Shown: piece after piece, positions 18,017-27,452 of the stretch
Numbering within the stretch: position 1 is the stretch's first letter
How the letters are laid out: each line of letters begins with the position of its first letter
Assembly (NCBI RefSeq): GCF_001017175.1
Contig: NZ_LCYG01000033.1
Location: forward strand, 9,025-73,024
Origin: Microvirga vignae
Lineage (GTDB): Bacteria > Pseudomonadota > Alphaproteobacteria > Rhizobiales > Beijerinckiaceae
Reading direction: 5' to 3'
Length of the DNA stretch: 64,000 bases
Notes under the pieces: generated by a model
Database searches by the model: none
What the model was told of the DNA's origin: nothing
Seen by the model: the letters and a program-made list of their open reading frames with translations, nothing else
Program-made: the position numbers and the translations under genes

Positions 18017-18685
18017 ATGGGTTTGCAAAGACCGGCCGTCGGGCGTTTTGAGTATGATCGTGCTGAACTTTGGGCCGATGGTATCATCCATGGACTCGGC
18101 CTCGTTCTTGGACTTGGTGCCGTTGCAGTGCTTGTGGCTGCGATACTGCCCAACTCATCGCCTTTGGACCTAATCCCAGTGCTGATCTATAGCGTCGCGA
18201 TGATAGCGGCGCTGGTGATCTCGGCAGCCTACAACATGTGGCCGATCTCGCCTGTGAAATGGTGGCTTCGCCGCTTCGACCATGCGGCAATCTATGTCCT
18301 GATTGCAGGCACCTATACGCCATTCCTAACGCGCATGAGCGGCGCAATCATGCCGCTGGTTCTCATGATTGTTGTCTGGGTAACCTCTCTGGTCGGGATC
18401 ATTCTCAAGATCGCGCTGCCTGGGCGCTTCGATCGGCTGTCGATCGGGCTCTACCTCCTGCTCGGCTGGAGCGGGATTGTCCTGTGGGATCACATTCTCG
18501 CACTCCCGAGCGCAACGCTCTGGCTGCTTGGAGCCGGCGCGTTGCTTTACACTGCCGGGGTGCTCTTCCATGTGTGGCATAGCCTGCGCTTTCAAAACGC
18601 GATCTGGCACGCTTTCGTACTGGTGGCGACTGCATGCCACTACGGTGCTGTGCTCTCCTCATTTGTTGTGGCACCGGACGCATGA
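18017..18685 (+). CDS. Hemolysin III / YqfA (PAQR-like) family membrane protein
   Basis: A polytopic inner-membrane protein of about 222 residues with seven predicted spans. The family core is evident: ELWADGIIHGLGLVLGLGAV in helix 1, AAYNMWPISPVKWWLRRFDH with the conserved RRxDH, AIYVLIAGTYTPF, and late His residues in FHVWHSLRFQNAIWHAFV that with the RRxDH Asp would form the metal site. The ATG at 18017 sits only one base after AAGGAG. A TTG six bases later (18023) has better spacing and may be the real start. The cellular role of the family is poorly defined. Confidence 0.88.
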   Translation: MGLQRPAVGRFEYDRAELWADGIIHGLGLVLGLGAVAVLVAAILPNSSPLDLIPVLIYSVAMIAALVISAAYNMWPISPVKWWLRRFDHAAIYVLIAGTYTPFLTRMSGAIMPLVLMIVVWVTSLVGIILKIALPGRFDRLSIGLYLLLGWSGIVLWDHILALPSATLWLLGAGALLYTAGVLFHVWHSLRFQNAIWHAFVLVATACHYGAVLSSFVVAPDA

Positions 18686-18927
18686 CGAACGGGCTGGAGT
18701 CTCTGGTTCATCTTGAGTGTCCGTTTGCCGTACTGGCTTAAAGTCAGTACGCTGAGGGTCTCTTGCTGATCCAAAACGGACTGCGCCAAGACTGTCTAAA
18801 AAACAAGACGCAAGACGTTTACCCAGCGCTGGGCGAGCCATGGACCGCAATTGCGCGCTCCGATCCGGTATGTCACTCAATGATCTCGCGGCTGCACACT
18901 TGTTGACACTCAGATGAGAGGAACGCG

Positions 18928-19596
18928 ATGAGAACTCAGCAGGACCAAGTTGGCGCGGCGGTCATGGCCGGACAAGCTGTCTACACCCGACGGACGCTCG
19001 ATCTTTACGATGTGGTAGTGCTCGGCCTGTCCAACGCGCTGATCTGGAAATGCCCGACCAGACGTCTGCTCGCCCACTATAATGAGTATATATCCGACAG
19101 GCATCTGGATGTTGGTGTCGGCACAGGCTGGTTTCTCGACCACTGCCGGTTTCCCACAGACAGGCCAGACGTCACCTTGCTGGACCTCAATCCCGTCTGC
19201 CTTGAGCGGGCCTCAGCTCGCATCGAGCGTCACGCCCCCAAGGTCGTACGGGCCAACGTGCTTGAACCGTTTGAGCTCGAGACAGGTCCCTTTGCCTCCA
19301 TCGGCCTCAATTATCTCCTTCATTGCCTGCCGGGTGCCTTGGAGCGGAAGGCAGTGGCCTTTGACCATCTCAAGCCATTTCTTGCTCCCGGCGGGGTCGT
19401 GTTCGGCTCAACCCTTCTGGCGGAGGGCGTCGAGCGCTCCGGGACGGCTCGGGCGCTGATGCGCTTCTACAACGCGAAGGGGATCTTCTCGAACCAGCAG
19501 GACAGCATCGAGGGGCTGCGCCGTGAACTGGCTGCTCGGTTTGAGCAGGTGAGGGTGGAGATTGTCGGGTGTGCCGCGCTGTTTGCGGCTCGGTGA
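18928..19596 (+). CDS. Class I SAM-dependent methyltransferase
   Basis: A 222-residue protein with GAGAGGAACGCG before the ATG. SAM-binding motif I is clear (HLDVGVGTGWFLD, residues 60-72), followed by the acidic motif II (VTLLDLNPVCLERA) and the motif III/IV region (YLLHCLPGALERKAVAFDHL, then FLAPGGVVFGSTLL). Layout resembles small-molecule methyltransferases of secondary metabolism. The substrate is unknown. It stands alone, with no operon partner. The Rossmann methyltransferase assignment is secure and specificity is open. Confidence 0.85.
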   Translation: MRTQQDQVGAAVMAGQAVYTRRTLDLYDVVVLGLSNALIWKCPTRRLLAHYNEYISDRHLDVGVGTGWFLDHCRFPTDRPDVTLLDLNPVCLERASARIERHAPKVVRANVLEPFELETGPFASIGLNYLLHCLPGALERKAVAFDHLKPFLAPGGVVFGSTLLAEGVERSGTARALMRFYNAKGIFSNQQDSIEGLRRELAARFEQVRVEIVGCAALFAAR

Positions 19597-19829
19597 TGCT
19601 GTCCTGCCCGTAACGATATCCTTGCCGGCCGCATCGGTCGGTTCTGGCGAGACAAGGGCGTGCGGCCGAGGGACAGAGCCAAGTCGAACTTGTGCTTTGA
19701 GCGGCCAAGCGGACCTCGACACGGCCACACTGCATGACCGGTTCGACCCAGAGCGGTCCTTCGGGCCAAGACCCGAGGTTCGTTTCTGCCCTGAGCGGAT
19801 CATGAAGTCTGAGGCACGGTCTGCTGCAC

Positions 19830-19961
19830 TCAACGCCCGCCTGCCTTCGCGATACGACCCTCGTGCGGCTCACGATCAATGCCTGCTTTTGTTGTACATG
19901 GCTGACCTCGCGCTGCTCCGCAGCGCGGGCAACGAACGTTGAAAGGGCGCGTGAAGGTCAC
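19830..19961 (-). CDS. Zinc-ribbon peptide (phage-type zinc-finger domain)
   Basis: A 43-residue frame starting at GTG 19961 with AAGGA just upstream; a longer form would begin at ATG 20027, inside the end of cobB. It reads FNVRCPRCGAARGQPC and then a late REPHEGR. The pattern CPxCGA..GxPC...H is typical of short zinc-finger proteins common in actinobacteria, proteobacteria and their phages. Probably binds one Zn through three Cys and a His. Function unknown. It lies just downstream of cobB and may be co-transcribed. Confidence 0.5.
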   Translation of the reverse strand: MTFTRPFNVRCPRCGAARGQPCTTKAGIDREPHEGRIAKAGGR

Positions 19962-20007
19962 CTTTTCCTTCGCAAGCTCTCCCGATGCGTCGTTGGATGA
20001 ACGATGC

Positions 20008-21330
20008 TCATTCGCGTGCGATGGCATGGAAAAAACTGCCTGTGACAAAACCTCTGCGGTGGCCGGCGGCTCCCAGTTGAGTCTCCTCAGCATCCATGAT
20101 GGCGGCAAAGGCAGCATCCGGAGAGCTGTCGCTTTGTGTGACCGAGGCATAGTGAAACTCGTGTCCGACGAGACGGCTGCCTGCCGGTCCCAGCACCCCA
20201 TTGTGGAGCAGATGCGCGACCCGATAGCCGAGATGCATCTTGCGCTTGGCATAGCTCGTCTCGACGGGCAGCAGCCCCGCCATAGGATGAACGTGGCCGC
20301 TCCCGTCCTCAAGCGTCTTGCCCAGGACCATGTATCCTCCGCACTCCCCATGGATCGGATGATGTGTGGAGAAGGTGCGCAGACCTTGAAGAAAGCGGTG
20401 CGCGCCAGCGATGCGGCCTGCATGAAGCTCCGGATAGCCCCCCGGCAGCCAGCACGTATCGCAATCCGGCGGTGGAGGCTCGTCTGCAAGCGGGGAGAAG
20501 GTCACGATCTCCGCTCCCGCCTCTCGCCAGCCTGCGAGCACATGGGGATAGATGAACGAGAAGGCCTGATCCGATGCAAGCGCGATGCGCTGTCCGGGCG
20601 GCGGCAGGGCCCGTACGGCGGCGTCCCTGTCAATGAGGGTAGGGCGGCTCAGCGCGATGAGCCGGTCGATGTCGATTGCGTTTTCCACCGCATCGGCCAG
20701 ATGTTCCAGCCGCTGATCGAGTTCAGCTGTTTCACCCGCCTGCACGAGGCCAAGATGGCGCTCGGGCAGGGACAGCGTGTCGGTTCGCATGAGCGCGCCA
20801 AGCACGGGCATGCCGATGCGCGCCATGCCGTCCTCCACGAGTCTGCGGTGACGTTCGCTCGCGACCCTGTTCAGCACGACGCCGGCGACCGTTATCCTCG
20901 GATCGAGACGGGCGCAGCCAAGCGCGACCGCTGCGGCCGATTGCGCGTGCCCGGAGACGTCGAGCACAAGAACCACCGGCCAGCCGAACAGAGCGGCGAT
21001 GTCGGCGCTGGCTCCGGTGCGACCGATCTCCTGGCGTACCCCATCGAAGAGACCCATCGATCCTTCAGCGATAATGAATTCCGCATTGAATGCAGCCTCG
21101 GCGGCAAGAGCCTTCAGCAGGGGCGTGCTCATGGCAAAGCTGTCAAGGTTGTAGCTCGGCGTGCCGGTGGCTTCTGCATGGAAAGCCGGATCGATGTAGT
21201 CCGGACCGCATTTCATCCCACGGACACGCAGGCCACGCCGCGCCAGCGCTCTTTGAAGCCCCAGCGTGATTGTCGTCTTGCCCGATCCGGAGCGGGGGGC
21301 TGCGATGAGAATGCCCGAAGCCTGAGTCAC
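20008..21330 (-). CDS. cobB: Hydrogenobyrinic acid / cobyrinic acid a,c-diamide synthase
   Basis: Glutamine- and ATP-dependent amidation of the a and c carboxylates of hydrogenobyrinate, ahead of cobalt insertion in the aerobic route. The 440-residue protein has an N-terminal dethiobiotin-synthetase-like ATPase domain (P-loop APRSGSGKTTITLGL) with MKCGPDYIDPAFH, and a C-terminal class-I glutaminase domain with nucleophile Cys in HGECGGYMVLG and the late His in GHEFHYASV. Last gene of cobL-E-M-A-B; its ATG overlaps the cobA stop. Confidence 0.95.
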   Translation of the reverse strand: MTQASGILIAAPRSGSGKTTITLGLQRALARRGLRVRGMKCGPDYIDPAFHAEATGTPSYNLDSFAMSTPLLKALAAEAAFNAEFIIAEGSMGLFDGVRQEIGRTGASADIAALFGWPVVLVLDVSGHAQSAAAVALGCARLDPRITVAGVVLNRVASERHRRLVEDGMARIGMPVLGALMRTDTLSLPERHLGLVQAGETAELDQRLEHLADAVENAIDIDRLIALSRPTLIDRDAAVRALPPPGQRIALASDQAFSFIYPHVLAGWREAGAEIVTFSPLADEPPPPDCDTCWLPGGYPELHAGRIAGAHRFLQGLRTFSTHHPIHGECGGYMVLGKTLEDGSGHVHPMAGLLPVETSYAKRKMHLGYRVAHLLHNGVLGPAGSRLVGHEFHYASVTQSDSSPDAAFAAIMDAEETQLGAAGHRRGFVTGSFFHAIARE

Positions 21331-22175
21331 TGAGCAGCCTCGCTGCCGAATTCCAGGAGATGGTTGACGATGGCCGAACGGAAGGTCGCGATTGCCCCAA
21401 TGACGATAATTGCGGGAGAGCGGATCATGCCTTTCTCGGCAAGACCTGGCAGACTTTCGAGCGTTGCCTCCACCACGCTTTCCCGGGATGTCGTGGCCTC
21501 ATGGACAGTGAGCGTCGGTGTGTCGCCGGCGAGTCCACCCTCCATCAGGGCGCTGACGATCAACGAAATGCTTGAAACGGCCATGTAGAGAACGATCGGA
21601 ACGCCTGTGCGAGCCAGAGAGGTCCAGTCGATTTTCTCACCGGGCGCCGGATGACCGGTTGCGAGAATGACGGCGTGGTTGGATTTGCGGAACGTGGCCG
21701 GAACGCCATGCATCGCCAGCGATGCGAGACCGCTCGACACGCCTGGAACGATGCGGAACGAAACGCCGGCTTCGGCGAGCGCCAGCGCCTCTTCACCTCC
21801 TCGTCCGAAGATGAAGGGATCGCCCCCCTTCAGCCGCAGCACCCGATGTCCCTCGCGGGCAAGCTGGATCAGTCGCTCACAGATCTCCCGCTGAACCGCC
21901 GAGGGCCTGCCTCCGCGCTTGCCGGCGAATTCGAGCACGGCGCCTTCGCGGGCGAACGACAGGATGTCCGGTCCAACGAGCGCGTCGTAGACAATGACAT
22001 CCGCCGTCGCGAGCGCATTAAGGGCATGGATGGTCAACAGGCCCGGATCGCCCGGACCGGCGCCGACGAGCCAAACGGTGCCGGGAGCAAACGACGGTGT
22101 GACACGGGACAGGCGCGCCATGCGCATTTCTACGTCCTCGCCTGATCCAAGGTTGACGGGCGGCGTGTGCTTCAT
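21327..22175 (-). CDS. cobA: Uroporphyrinogen-III C-methyltransferase
   Basis: Methylates uroporphyrinogen III at C2 and C7 to precorrin-2, the entry step to corrinoids and siroheme. The 282-residue protein has the family motifs [15 protein letters not shown] near residue 35, [19 protein letters not shown] and [17 protein letters not shown]. It is a stand-alone SUMT without CysG's dehydrogenase/chelatase domains. It sits between cobM and cobB with ATGA overlaps on both sides. A second SUMT is cut by the right edge of the window (63.6 kb). Confidence 0.95.
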   Translation of the reverse strand: MKHTPPVNLGSGEDVEMRMARLSRVTPSFAPGTVWLVGAGPGDPGLLTIHALNALATADVIVYDALVGPDILSFAREGAVLEFAGKRGGRPSAVQREICERLIQLAREGHRVLRLKGGDPFIFGRGGEEALALAEAGVSFRIVPGVSSGLASLAMHGVPATFRKSNHAVILATGHPAPGEKIDWTSLARTGVPIVLYMAVSSISLIVSALMEGGLAGDTPTLTVHEATTSRESVVEATLESLPGLAEKGMIRSPAIIVIGAIATFRSAIVNHLLEFGSEAAQ

Positions 22176-22945
22176 CGGCGGCCCTCGCGCAGGCTGGGAC
22201 GGAAGCGTCGGTCGTAATCCGTCGAGTAGAGTGCGCTGTCCCTAAAATCCTTTGCCTCGAGTGTCCGGCCAACCAGGATCAGCGCCGTTCGCTCCAGCTT
22301 TTCGGCTCGTACCATGGCGACAATGGTTCCGAGAGTCCCTTTCAGGACCCGCTCGTCCGGCCAGGACGCGCGCCAGACCACCGCTACGGGACACTCGGAG
22401 CCGTATGCCGGCAGCAGGTCCTCGACAACCTGTTCGATCACGTGGATCGACAGATGGATCGCAAGCGTCGCCTTCGTCTGGGCGAATACTGTGAGACGCT
22501 CCGTCTCCGGCATGGCCGACGCCCGGCCCGAGGTGCGGGTGAGAACCACCGACTGGCCGACCTCCGGTACCGTTAGCTCTCTCGCGAGCGCCGCCGCCGC
22601 CGCCGCAAAGGCCGGAACGCCGGGCGTGATCGTATAGGGGATGCCGAGCGCATCAAGACGACGGATCTGCTCGCCCATGGCGCTCCAGATCGAGAGGTCG
22701 CCGGAATGCAGACGCGCCACGTCCTCGCCGTTCTCATGCGCGCGCACATACTCGGCGGTGATAGCATCGAGATCCAGGGGCGCCGTGTCGACGAGGCGTG
22801 CACCGGGCGGGCACCACGAGAGGATTTCGGGCGGCACGATGGAGCCTGCATAGAGGCAGACGGGACAGCGCTCGATGAGACTGCGCCCACGGACGGTGAT
22901 CAGGTCGGCGGCTCCGGGACCGGCTCCGATGAAATGAACGGTCAT
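22172..22945 (-). CDS. cobM: Precorrin-4 C11-methyltransferase
   Basis: Methylates C11 of precorrin-4 to precorrin-5. I start at the ATG at 22945, which overlaps the cobE stop as ATGA; the frame runs ten codons further but without a motif. The 257-residue protein begins [18 protein letters not shown], then has [13 protein letters not shown], the glycine-rich [12 protein letters not shown] loop and [10 protein letters not shown], all typical of CobM/CbiF. Confidence 0.94.
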   Translation of the reverse strand: MTVHFIGAGPGAADLITVRGRSLIERCPVCLYAGSIVPPEILSWCPPGARLVDTAPLDLDAITAEYVRAHENGEDVARLHSGDLSIWSAMGEQIRRLDALGIPYTITPGVPAFAAAAAALARELTVPEVGQSVVLTRTSGRASAMPETERLTVFAQTKATLAIHLSIHVIEQVVEDLLPAYGSECPVAVVWRASWPDERVLKGTLGTIVAMVRAEKLERTALILVGRTLEAKDFRDSALYSTDYDRRFRPSLREGRR

Positions 22946-23328
22946 GAATGGATCTCCCGTCGCGCCAGGGCGCATGTGACGCAGGCTGAGGCGATGCGCT
23001 CCAGGATGAGTTCCGCTTGCGGTCCTCCGGCCGCAAGCGCAGCGGCTTCCGCGACCGACCCGACCCCGTGCGCCGCCATGGAGCGCGCCGAGTTTGTGCT
23101 CCCGCGTAGAGCCGCAGCAATCAGGGCCTGTTCTGTAACAGAGACGGGGGTGACGGCAAGACGGTGAGCCGCCTCATTGAAGGCGGAAAGAAAGGCGAGC
23201 GCTTCGATAGTCGCGAGCTGGGTCAAGGATTCATCTTTCACAGCTGCGCGAGCAAGAGCCTGCTCCACGAGCATTACGATCTCGCTCGCGTCGGCGCTGC
23301 GCCTGAAACCCACTCCTGCCACGATCAT
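22942..23328 (-). CDS. cobE: Cobalamin biosynthesis protein CobE
   Basis: A 128-residue protein. The ATG at 23328 overlaps the cobL stop (ATGA), so I prefer it to the ATG 18 bases earlier. It opens [18 protein letters not shown], the signature of the CobE / CbiG C-terminal family, and is rich in Ala and helices. The family is thought to assist ring contraction or corrin handling in the aerobic pathway, but its reaction is not firmly known. Context, lying between cobL and cobM, supports the call. Confidence 0.85.
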   Translation of the reverse strand: MIVAGVGFRRSADASEIVMLVEQALARAAVKDESLTQLATIEALAFLSAFNEAAHRLAVTPVSVTEQALIAAALRGSTNSARSMAAHGVGSVAEAAALAAGGPQAELILERIASACVTCALARREIHS

Positions 23329-24578
23329 TGCTTCGTCACCGCCCATTGCGTGACGGGCATGGCCGCCCGCCAGCCATGCATGCTGCCAATGTGGTCCAGG
23401 CGCGAGAGCGCCAAGCGCCGCATAAGGCCGCCATGACGAGCATGGAGAGTGCCGAGCAATGTCTCGGTCTCGAGGGTCACTGCATTGATGACGAGGCGGC
23501 CGCCCGGCTTGAGAGCCGTCCAGGTAGCATCGAAGACTCTCGGCTCGGACGCGCCGCCGCCGATAAACACCGCGTCCGGAGAGGGCAGGTCCGAGAGCGC
23601 CTCAGGCACACGGCCGAGTCTGATGTCCAGGGTCGTCGCACCAAGCTCCGCCGCGTTGCGGCGCGCCCGCTCGGCCCGTTCTGCGTGCTCTTCGATGCCG
23701 ATGCAGCGGTTTCGCGGATGGCGCAGGCACCATTCGATGCCGACCGAACCTGCGCCTGCGCCGATATCCCACAGCAACTCGCCTGCTCGCGGTGCGAGCA
23801 CCGCCAGCGTCAGCGCGCGGATTTCCGCTTTCGTGAGCTGACCGTCATTCTCGAACCATGTATCGGGAAGGCCCGGCGCAAGGGAGATCATGCGGGCATC
23901 ATCCACCGCCGCGATCTCGATGGCGACCGAATTGAGCGGGGCTATTTCCGCGATGTCGAATTCGGCGGCGGCCTTGGATCGGATGCGCTCGCGCGATCCG
24001 CCCATGGCCTCGAGCACCGTGATCGTCGAAGTGCCTAATCCTCGTGCCTTCAGAAGTTCCGCGAGTTTGCCCGGCGTGGTTCCGTCCCACGACAAGGCAA
24101 TGATGCGAGCGTCCGGCTGCAAATAGGGCACGATCCGTTCGATTGCCCTTCCATGAAGACTCACGCAGTCGCAATCGGGCAATGACCAGCCCATGCGCGC
24201 AGCAGCGAGGCTGAAGGCGGAGGGCTGTGGGAAACTGATGATCTCACCGGCCGGGATGTGGCGGGCGAGTTCGGCGCCGATGCCGTAGTGGAAGGGATCG
24301 CCTGTCGCGAGCACGCATGTGGGCTGGCCCCGTCGTTCCAAGACCATCTTGTATCCATCCGAAAAGGGGCTCGGCCAAGCGAGAGTGCGCGCAAAAAGGG
24401 GAGCGGCAAGGTCGAGATGGCGCGTGCCGCCGATCACGAGCTCTGCTGCGTCAAGGGCGGCGAGAGCGGCCGCCGACAGGCCCGCCCGTCCATCTTCGCC
24501 GATTCCAATGATGGTCAGCCAGGGGCAGCGCGGTGGAGCGCTCGACTCGGGCTCAGAATTCGGAGAAAAGGAGCTCAT
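23325..24578 (-). CDS. cobL: Precorrin-6Y C5,15-methyltransferase (decarboxylating)
   Basis: Bifunctional enzyme of about 417 residues that methylates C5 and C15 of precorrin-6B and removes the acetate carboxyl at C12. The N-terminal half is a tetrapyrrole methylase (WLTIIGIGEDGRAGLS, then VLATGDPFHYGIGAEL). The C-terminal half is a CbiT-like Rossmann methyltransferase (LLWDIGAGAGSVGIEW, then DAVFIGGGAS). I place the start at ATG 24578, whose CATG is shared with the divergent cobK start. The open frame continues antisense through cobK, so the true start could differ. First gene of cobL-E-M-A-B. Confidence 0.93.
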   Translation of the reverse strand: MSSFSPNSEPESSAPPRCPWLTIIGIGEDGRAGLSAAALAALDAAELVIGGTRHLDLAAPLFARTLAWPSPFSDGYKMVLERRGQPTCVLATGDPFHYGIGAELARHIPAGEIISFPQPSAFSLAAARMGWSLPDCDCVSLHGRAIERIVPYLQPDARIIALSWDGTTPGKLAELLKARGLGTSTITVLEAMGGSRERIRSKAAAEFDIAEIAPLNSVAIEIAAVDDARMISLAPGLPDTWFENDGQLTKAEIRALTLAVLAPRAGELLWDIGAGAGSVGIEWCLRHPRNRCIGIEEHAERAERARRNAAELGATTLDIRLGRVPEALSDLPSPDAVFIGGGASEPRVFDATWTALKPGGRLVINAVTLETETLLGTLHARHGGLMRRLALSRLDHIGSMHGWRAAMPVTQWAVTKQ

Positions 24579-25329
24579 GCGCATTCTCATTCTGGGCGGC
24601 ACCACCGAAGCCTCCGCGCTCGCGGCGCGGCTTGTCGGCCGGTCCGGCTTCCGCCCACTCTTGTCTCTCGCCGGCCGCACCAGCGACCCGCGTCCCATGC
24701 CGATTCCAACGCGCATCGGCGGCTTCGGCAGCGTGGAGGGGCTCGCCCGCTTCCTGCGTGACGAGCAGATCGAAGCGGTGGTCGATGCGACGCACCCTTT
24801 CGCTGCCATGATGTCCCGCAATGCCGCTGAAGCCTGTGCGAAGGCCGGGGTGCCGCTGCTCGCATTGCGCCGTCCGCCCTGGACGCAGCAGGAGGGCGAC
24901 CGTTGGATCGGCGTGCCGTCCATGGAAGCGGCGGTTGGCGCGCTTGGAGAGGCACCTTGCCGTGTCTTTCTCACCATCGGCCGTCTCGAGCTTCCGCACT
25001 TCGCCGATGCGCCGCAGCACACTTATCTGGTTCGCACCATCGAGCCTGTCGACGATGCGCTGCCGGTTCCGAATGTCATCGCCATTCGCGACCGTGCGCC
25101 CTTCGACGAGGCTGCTGAGCGCGCGCTCATGGAGCGCGAACGGGTCGAGGTGTTGGTGACGAAGAACTCCGGCGGCGCCGCGACCTATCCGAAGATCGCG
25201 GCCGCGCGCGCTCTGGGCCTGCCGGTCATCGTCGTGGCACGGCCCGCGATGCCTCGAGGCATCGAGGAGGTCACGACCGCCGACGCGGCGCTCGACTGGC
25301 TCGAACGGCATCACGCGCGCGCTCCGTAG
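24577..25329 (+). CDS. cobK: Precorrin-6A reductase
   Basis: NADPH-dependent reduction of precorrin-6A to precorrin-6B. The 250-residue protein starts MRILILGGTTEASALA, with AAGGAG ahead of the ATG, and shows the family segments LSLAGRT, VDATHPFAAMMSRNA, and TKNSGGAATYPKIAAARAL near the C-terminus. It is the only plus-strand gene between the two minus-strand cob arms. Its start shares four bases with cobL, and its end overlaps the convergent cobJ end by 19 bases. Confidence 0.94.
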   Translation: MRILILGGTTEASALAARLVGRSGFRPLLSLAGRTSDPRPMPIPTRIGGFGSVEGLARFLRDEQIEAVVDATHPFAAMMSRNAAEACAKAGVPLLALRRPPWTQQEGDRWIGVPSMEAAVGALGEAPCRVFLTIGRLELPHFADAPQHTYLVRTIEPVDDALPVPNVIAIRDRAPFDEAAERALMERERVEVLVTKNSGGAATYPKIAAARALGLPVIVVARPAMPRGIEEVTTADAALDWLERHHARAP

Positions 25330-26075
25330 AATCGAGGCGTGTACACATAGGGCGTATCGCTGTCGCTCTTCTCAATCCGCCGCGTCGTGCTGGCGCCGAT
25401 GATCACCACGGTGGACATGTCGGCAAGTGAAGCCTCCACCTTGCAGAGCGGCAAGATCCGGATGCGTTCATCGGGACGTCCCACCGCGCGGGCGAGAATG
25501 ACCGGTGTGTCGGGGCCTCGCGTTTCGGCAACGATCGTCAGCGCGGCGCCGAGCTGCCAAGGCCGCGCGGAGGAGATCGGGTTGTAGAGTGCCACCACGA
25601 AATCGGCTTCAACCGCTGCCCTTAAGCGTTTCTCCACGACCTCCCAGGGCTTGAGATTGTCGGAGAGCGACATGGCGCAGAAGTCGCCGCCCAGCGGCGC
25701 GCCCACCCGGGCGGCGGCGGCGAGCATGGCCGTGATGCCGGGCTCCACACGGATGTCGAGGCTGCGCCACGCGGGATTGCCCGTCTCAAGCGCTTCGAAC
25801 ACCGCCGCTGCCATCGCAAACACGCCGGGATCGCCGCCGGAAACCACGGCGACGCGGGCTCCGTTTGCTGCAAGACCGAGGGCAAAGCGCGCGCGGTCGA
25901 GTTCGACGCGATTATCGGAGACATGACGACACTGGCCAGGCTGTTCCGACACGCGGTCGACATAGGGGCCATAGCCGACGAGGTCCGTCGCCGAGGCGAG
26001 TGCCTCGGAAGCCGCTGGCGTCAGCCAGCGCGGATCGCCTGGGCCGAGACCGATGACAGTGAGTTGGCCCGTCAT
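25311..26075 (-). CDS. cobJ: Precorrin-3B C17-methyltransferase
   Basis: Methylates C17 and promotes ring contraction of precorrin-3B to precorrin-4. The 254-residue tetrapyrrole methylase begins LTVIGLGPGDPRWLTPAA and shows the CobJ landmarks DLVGYGPYVDRV, VVSGGDPGVFAMAAAVFEA, VEPGITAMLAAAARVGAPLG and DFVVALYNPIS. Last gene of the riboswitch-led operon from cbtB. The start overlaps the cobI stop. Confidence 0.95.
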   Translation of the reverse strand: MTGQLTVIGLGPGDPRWLTPAASEALASATDLVGYGPYVDRVSEQPGQCRHVSDNRVELDRARFALGLAANGARVAVVSGGDPGVFAMAAAVFEALETGNPAWRSLDIRVEPGITAMLAAAARVGAPLGGDFCAMSLSDNLKPWEVVEKRLRAAVEADFVVALYNPISSARPWQLGAALTIVAETRGPDTPVILARAVGRPDERIRILPLCKVEASLADMSTVVIIGASTTRRIEKSDSDTPYVYTPRFYGARA

Positions 26076-26812
26076 ACGCGCCTCCCTTGTCCCGGCACGA
26101 TGATGAGCGAGAAGTACGGAGCCTCTGTGGTCTCCGGCAGATCAGGGAGCGGAATGATCTGCTCCTCAGCCATTGTGGCGCGTTCCACATAGATCGCACG
26201 CTCCAGAAGTCCTGCGCAGGCCAGCGCCCTGCGCACCTTCGGCAGATTGCGTCCCAGCTTCATCACTACGGCGGCATCCGTTCCCGACAGACGCCGCGTC
26301 AGCTCTGCCTCGGACAGCGTGCCGGGCACCACGGTGAGCACGTCGTCGCCCCACGTGATCGGCGCGCCGGCGCGGGTCCAGGCAGCCGACATGCCGGAGA
26401 CGGCCGGCACAATTTCGGTGGGCACCTTATCCTTGAGACGCCACCAGAGGTGCATGAAGGAGCCATAGAAGAAGGGGTCGCCCTCGCATAGCAAAGCGAC
26501 CATGCGACCGGCCTCGATCTCCGCAAGAAGCTGCGCCGCCGCGGACTCGTAGAAAGGTCTGAGTGTGGCGGCATAATCCGGGTGATCGGCCGGGATCTCC
26601 GTCGTCACCGGATACACGAGAGCGATCTCCCGCTCCGGTTCCGCACCGACGATGGCATCCGCGATGGTGCGGGCATTGCCACGTTTGCCGCGCTTACAGA
26701 AATGGGCGAGCCTGTCGGCGGTCTCGAGCACTTTGCGGGCGCGCACCGTCATGTAGTCCGGATTGCCGGGACCGAGCCCGAGGCCGAAGAAGCGAATGGC
26801 GGTCTGGGTCAT
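26072..26812 (-). CDS. cobI: Precorrin-2 C20-methyltransferase
   Basis: Methylates C20 of precorrin-2 to precorrin-3A. Start at ATG 26812, seven bases after the cobH stop with GAG upstream; the frame extends antisense further back without family sequence. 246 residues with FGLGLGPGNPDYMTVRA, LLCEGDPFFYGSFMHLW and VPAVSGMSAAWTRAGAP, the typical CobI loop set. Lies between cobH and cobJ. Confidence 0.95.
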   Translation of the reverse strand: MTQTAIRFFGLGLGPGNPDYMTVRARKVLETADRLAHFCKRGKRGNARTIADAIVGAEPEREIALVYPVTTEIPADHPDYAATLRPFYESAAAQLLAEIEAGRMVALLCEGDPFFYGSFMHLWWRLKDKVPTEIVPAVSGMSAAWTRAGAPITWGDDVLTVVPGTLSEAELTRRLSGTDAAVVMKLGRNLPKVRRALACAGLLERAIYVERATMAEEQIIPLPDLPETTEAPYFSLIIVPGQGRRV

Positions 26813-26819
26813 GCCTGTC

Positions 26820-27452
26820 TCACTCGATGGGATTGGCGAGGGCATTGACCGCTGCAGCCGCCATCGCGCTGCCGCCACGCCGCCCGTGGACGACAAGATA
26901 TGGGACGCGGCCATCCCGGGCCAGTGCATCCTTGGATTCCGCCGCACCAATGAAGCCGACGGGAATGCCGATCACCGCCGCAGGCTTCGGCGCACCGGCA
27001 TCGAGCATGTCGAGGAGGTGGAAGAGGGCCGTGGGCGCGTTGCCGACAACCAGGAGAGAGCCCTCAAGATGCTTTCGCCACAACTCCATGGCCGCCGCCG
27101 AGCGGGTGTTGCCGAGTTCGGCGGCCATCGCAGGCACGCGCGGATCGTCGAGGGTGCAGATGACCGCATTGTCCGCAGGCAACCGGGAACGGGTGATGCC
27201 GTTCGCCACCATCTTTGCGTCGCACAGGATCGGCGCGCCGCGCTTGAGAGCTTCTTCCGCGGCTTCCGCGAAGTCGGGCGAGAGTTCGACATCCCGCGGC
27301 AGGTCCGTCATGCCACAGGCATGAATCATGCGCACGACGACGCGCTCGGCGGCACCGGAAAAGCGGGACAGGTCCGCTTCGCTGCGGATGATCGCAAACG
27401 AGCGGCGATAGATCTCCGCTCCCTCGCGGATGTAGTCGCGGGCGTTGCTCAT
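26820..27452 (-). CDS. cobH: Precorrin-8X methylmutase
   Basis: Moves the C11 methyl group to C12, converting precorrin-8X to hydrogenobyrinate. 210 residues, normal for the family. The proposed catalytic His is H44 in VRMIHACGM, preceded by SEADLSRFSGAAERVVV. Further motifs are ILCDAKMVANGITRSRL, VGNAPTALFHLLDML and GIPVGFIGAAESK. The start overlaps the cobG stop. Confidence 0.96.
   Translation of the reverse strand: MSNARDYIREGAEIYRRSFAIIRSEADLSRFSGAAERVVVRMIHACGMTDLPRDVELSPDFAEAAEEALKRGAPILCDAKMVANGITRSRLPADNAVICTLDDPRVPAMAAELGNTRSAAAMELWRKHLEGSLLVVGNAPTALFHLLDMLDAGAPKPAAVIGIPVGFIGAAESKDALARDGRVPYLVVHGRRGGSAMAAAAVNALANPIE

Noticed and set aside
23328-25022. Upstream extension of cobL through cobK to 25022
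   Set aside because: The extra 148 residues are antisense to cobK and Ser/Arg-rich. CobL homology begins after 24578.
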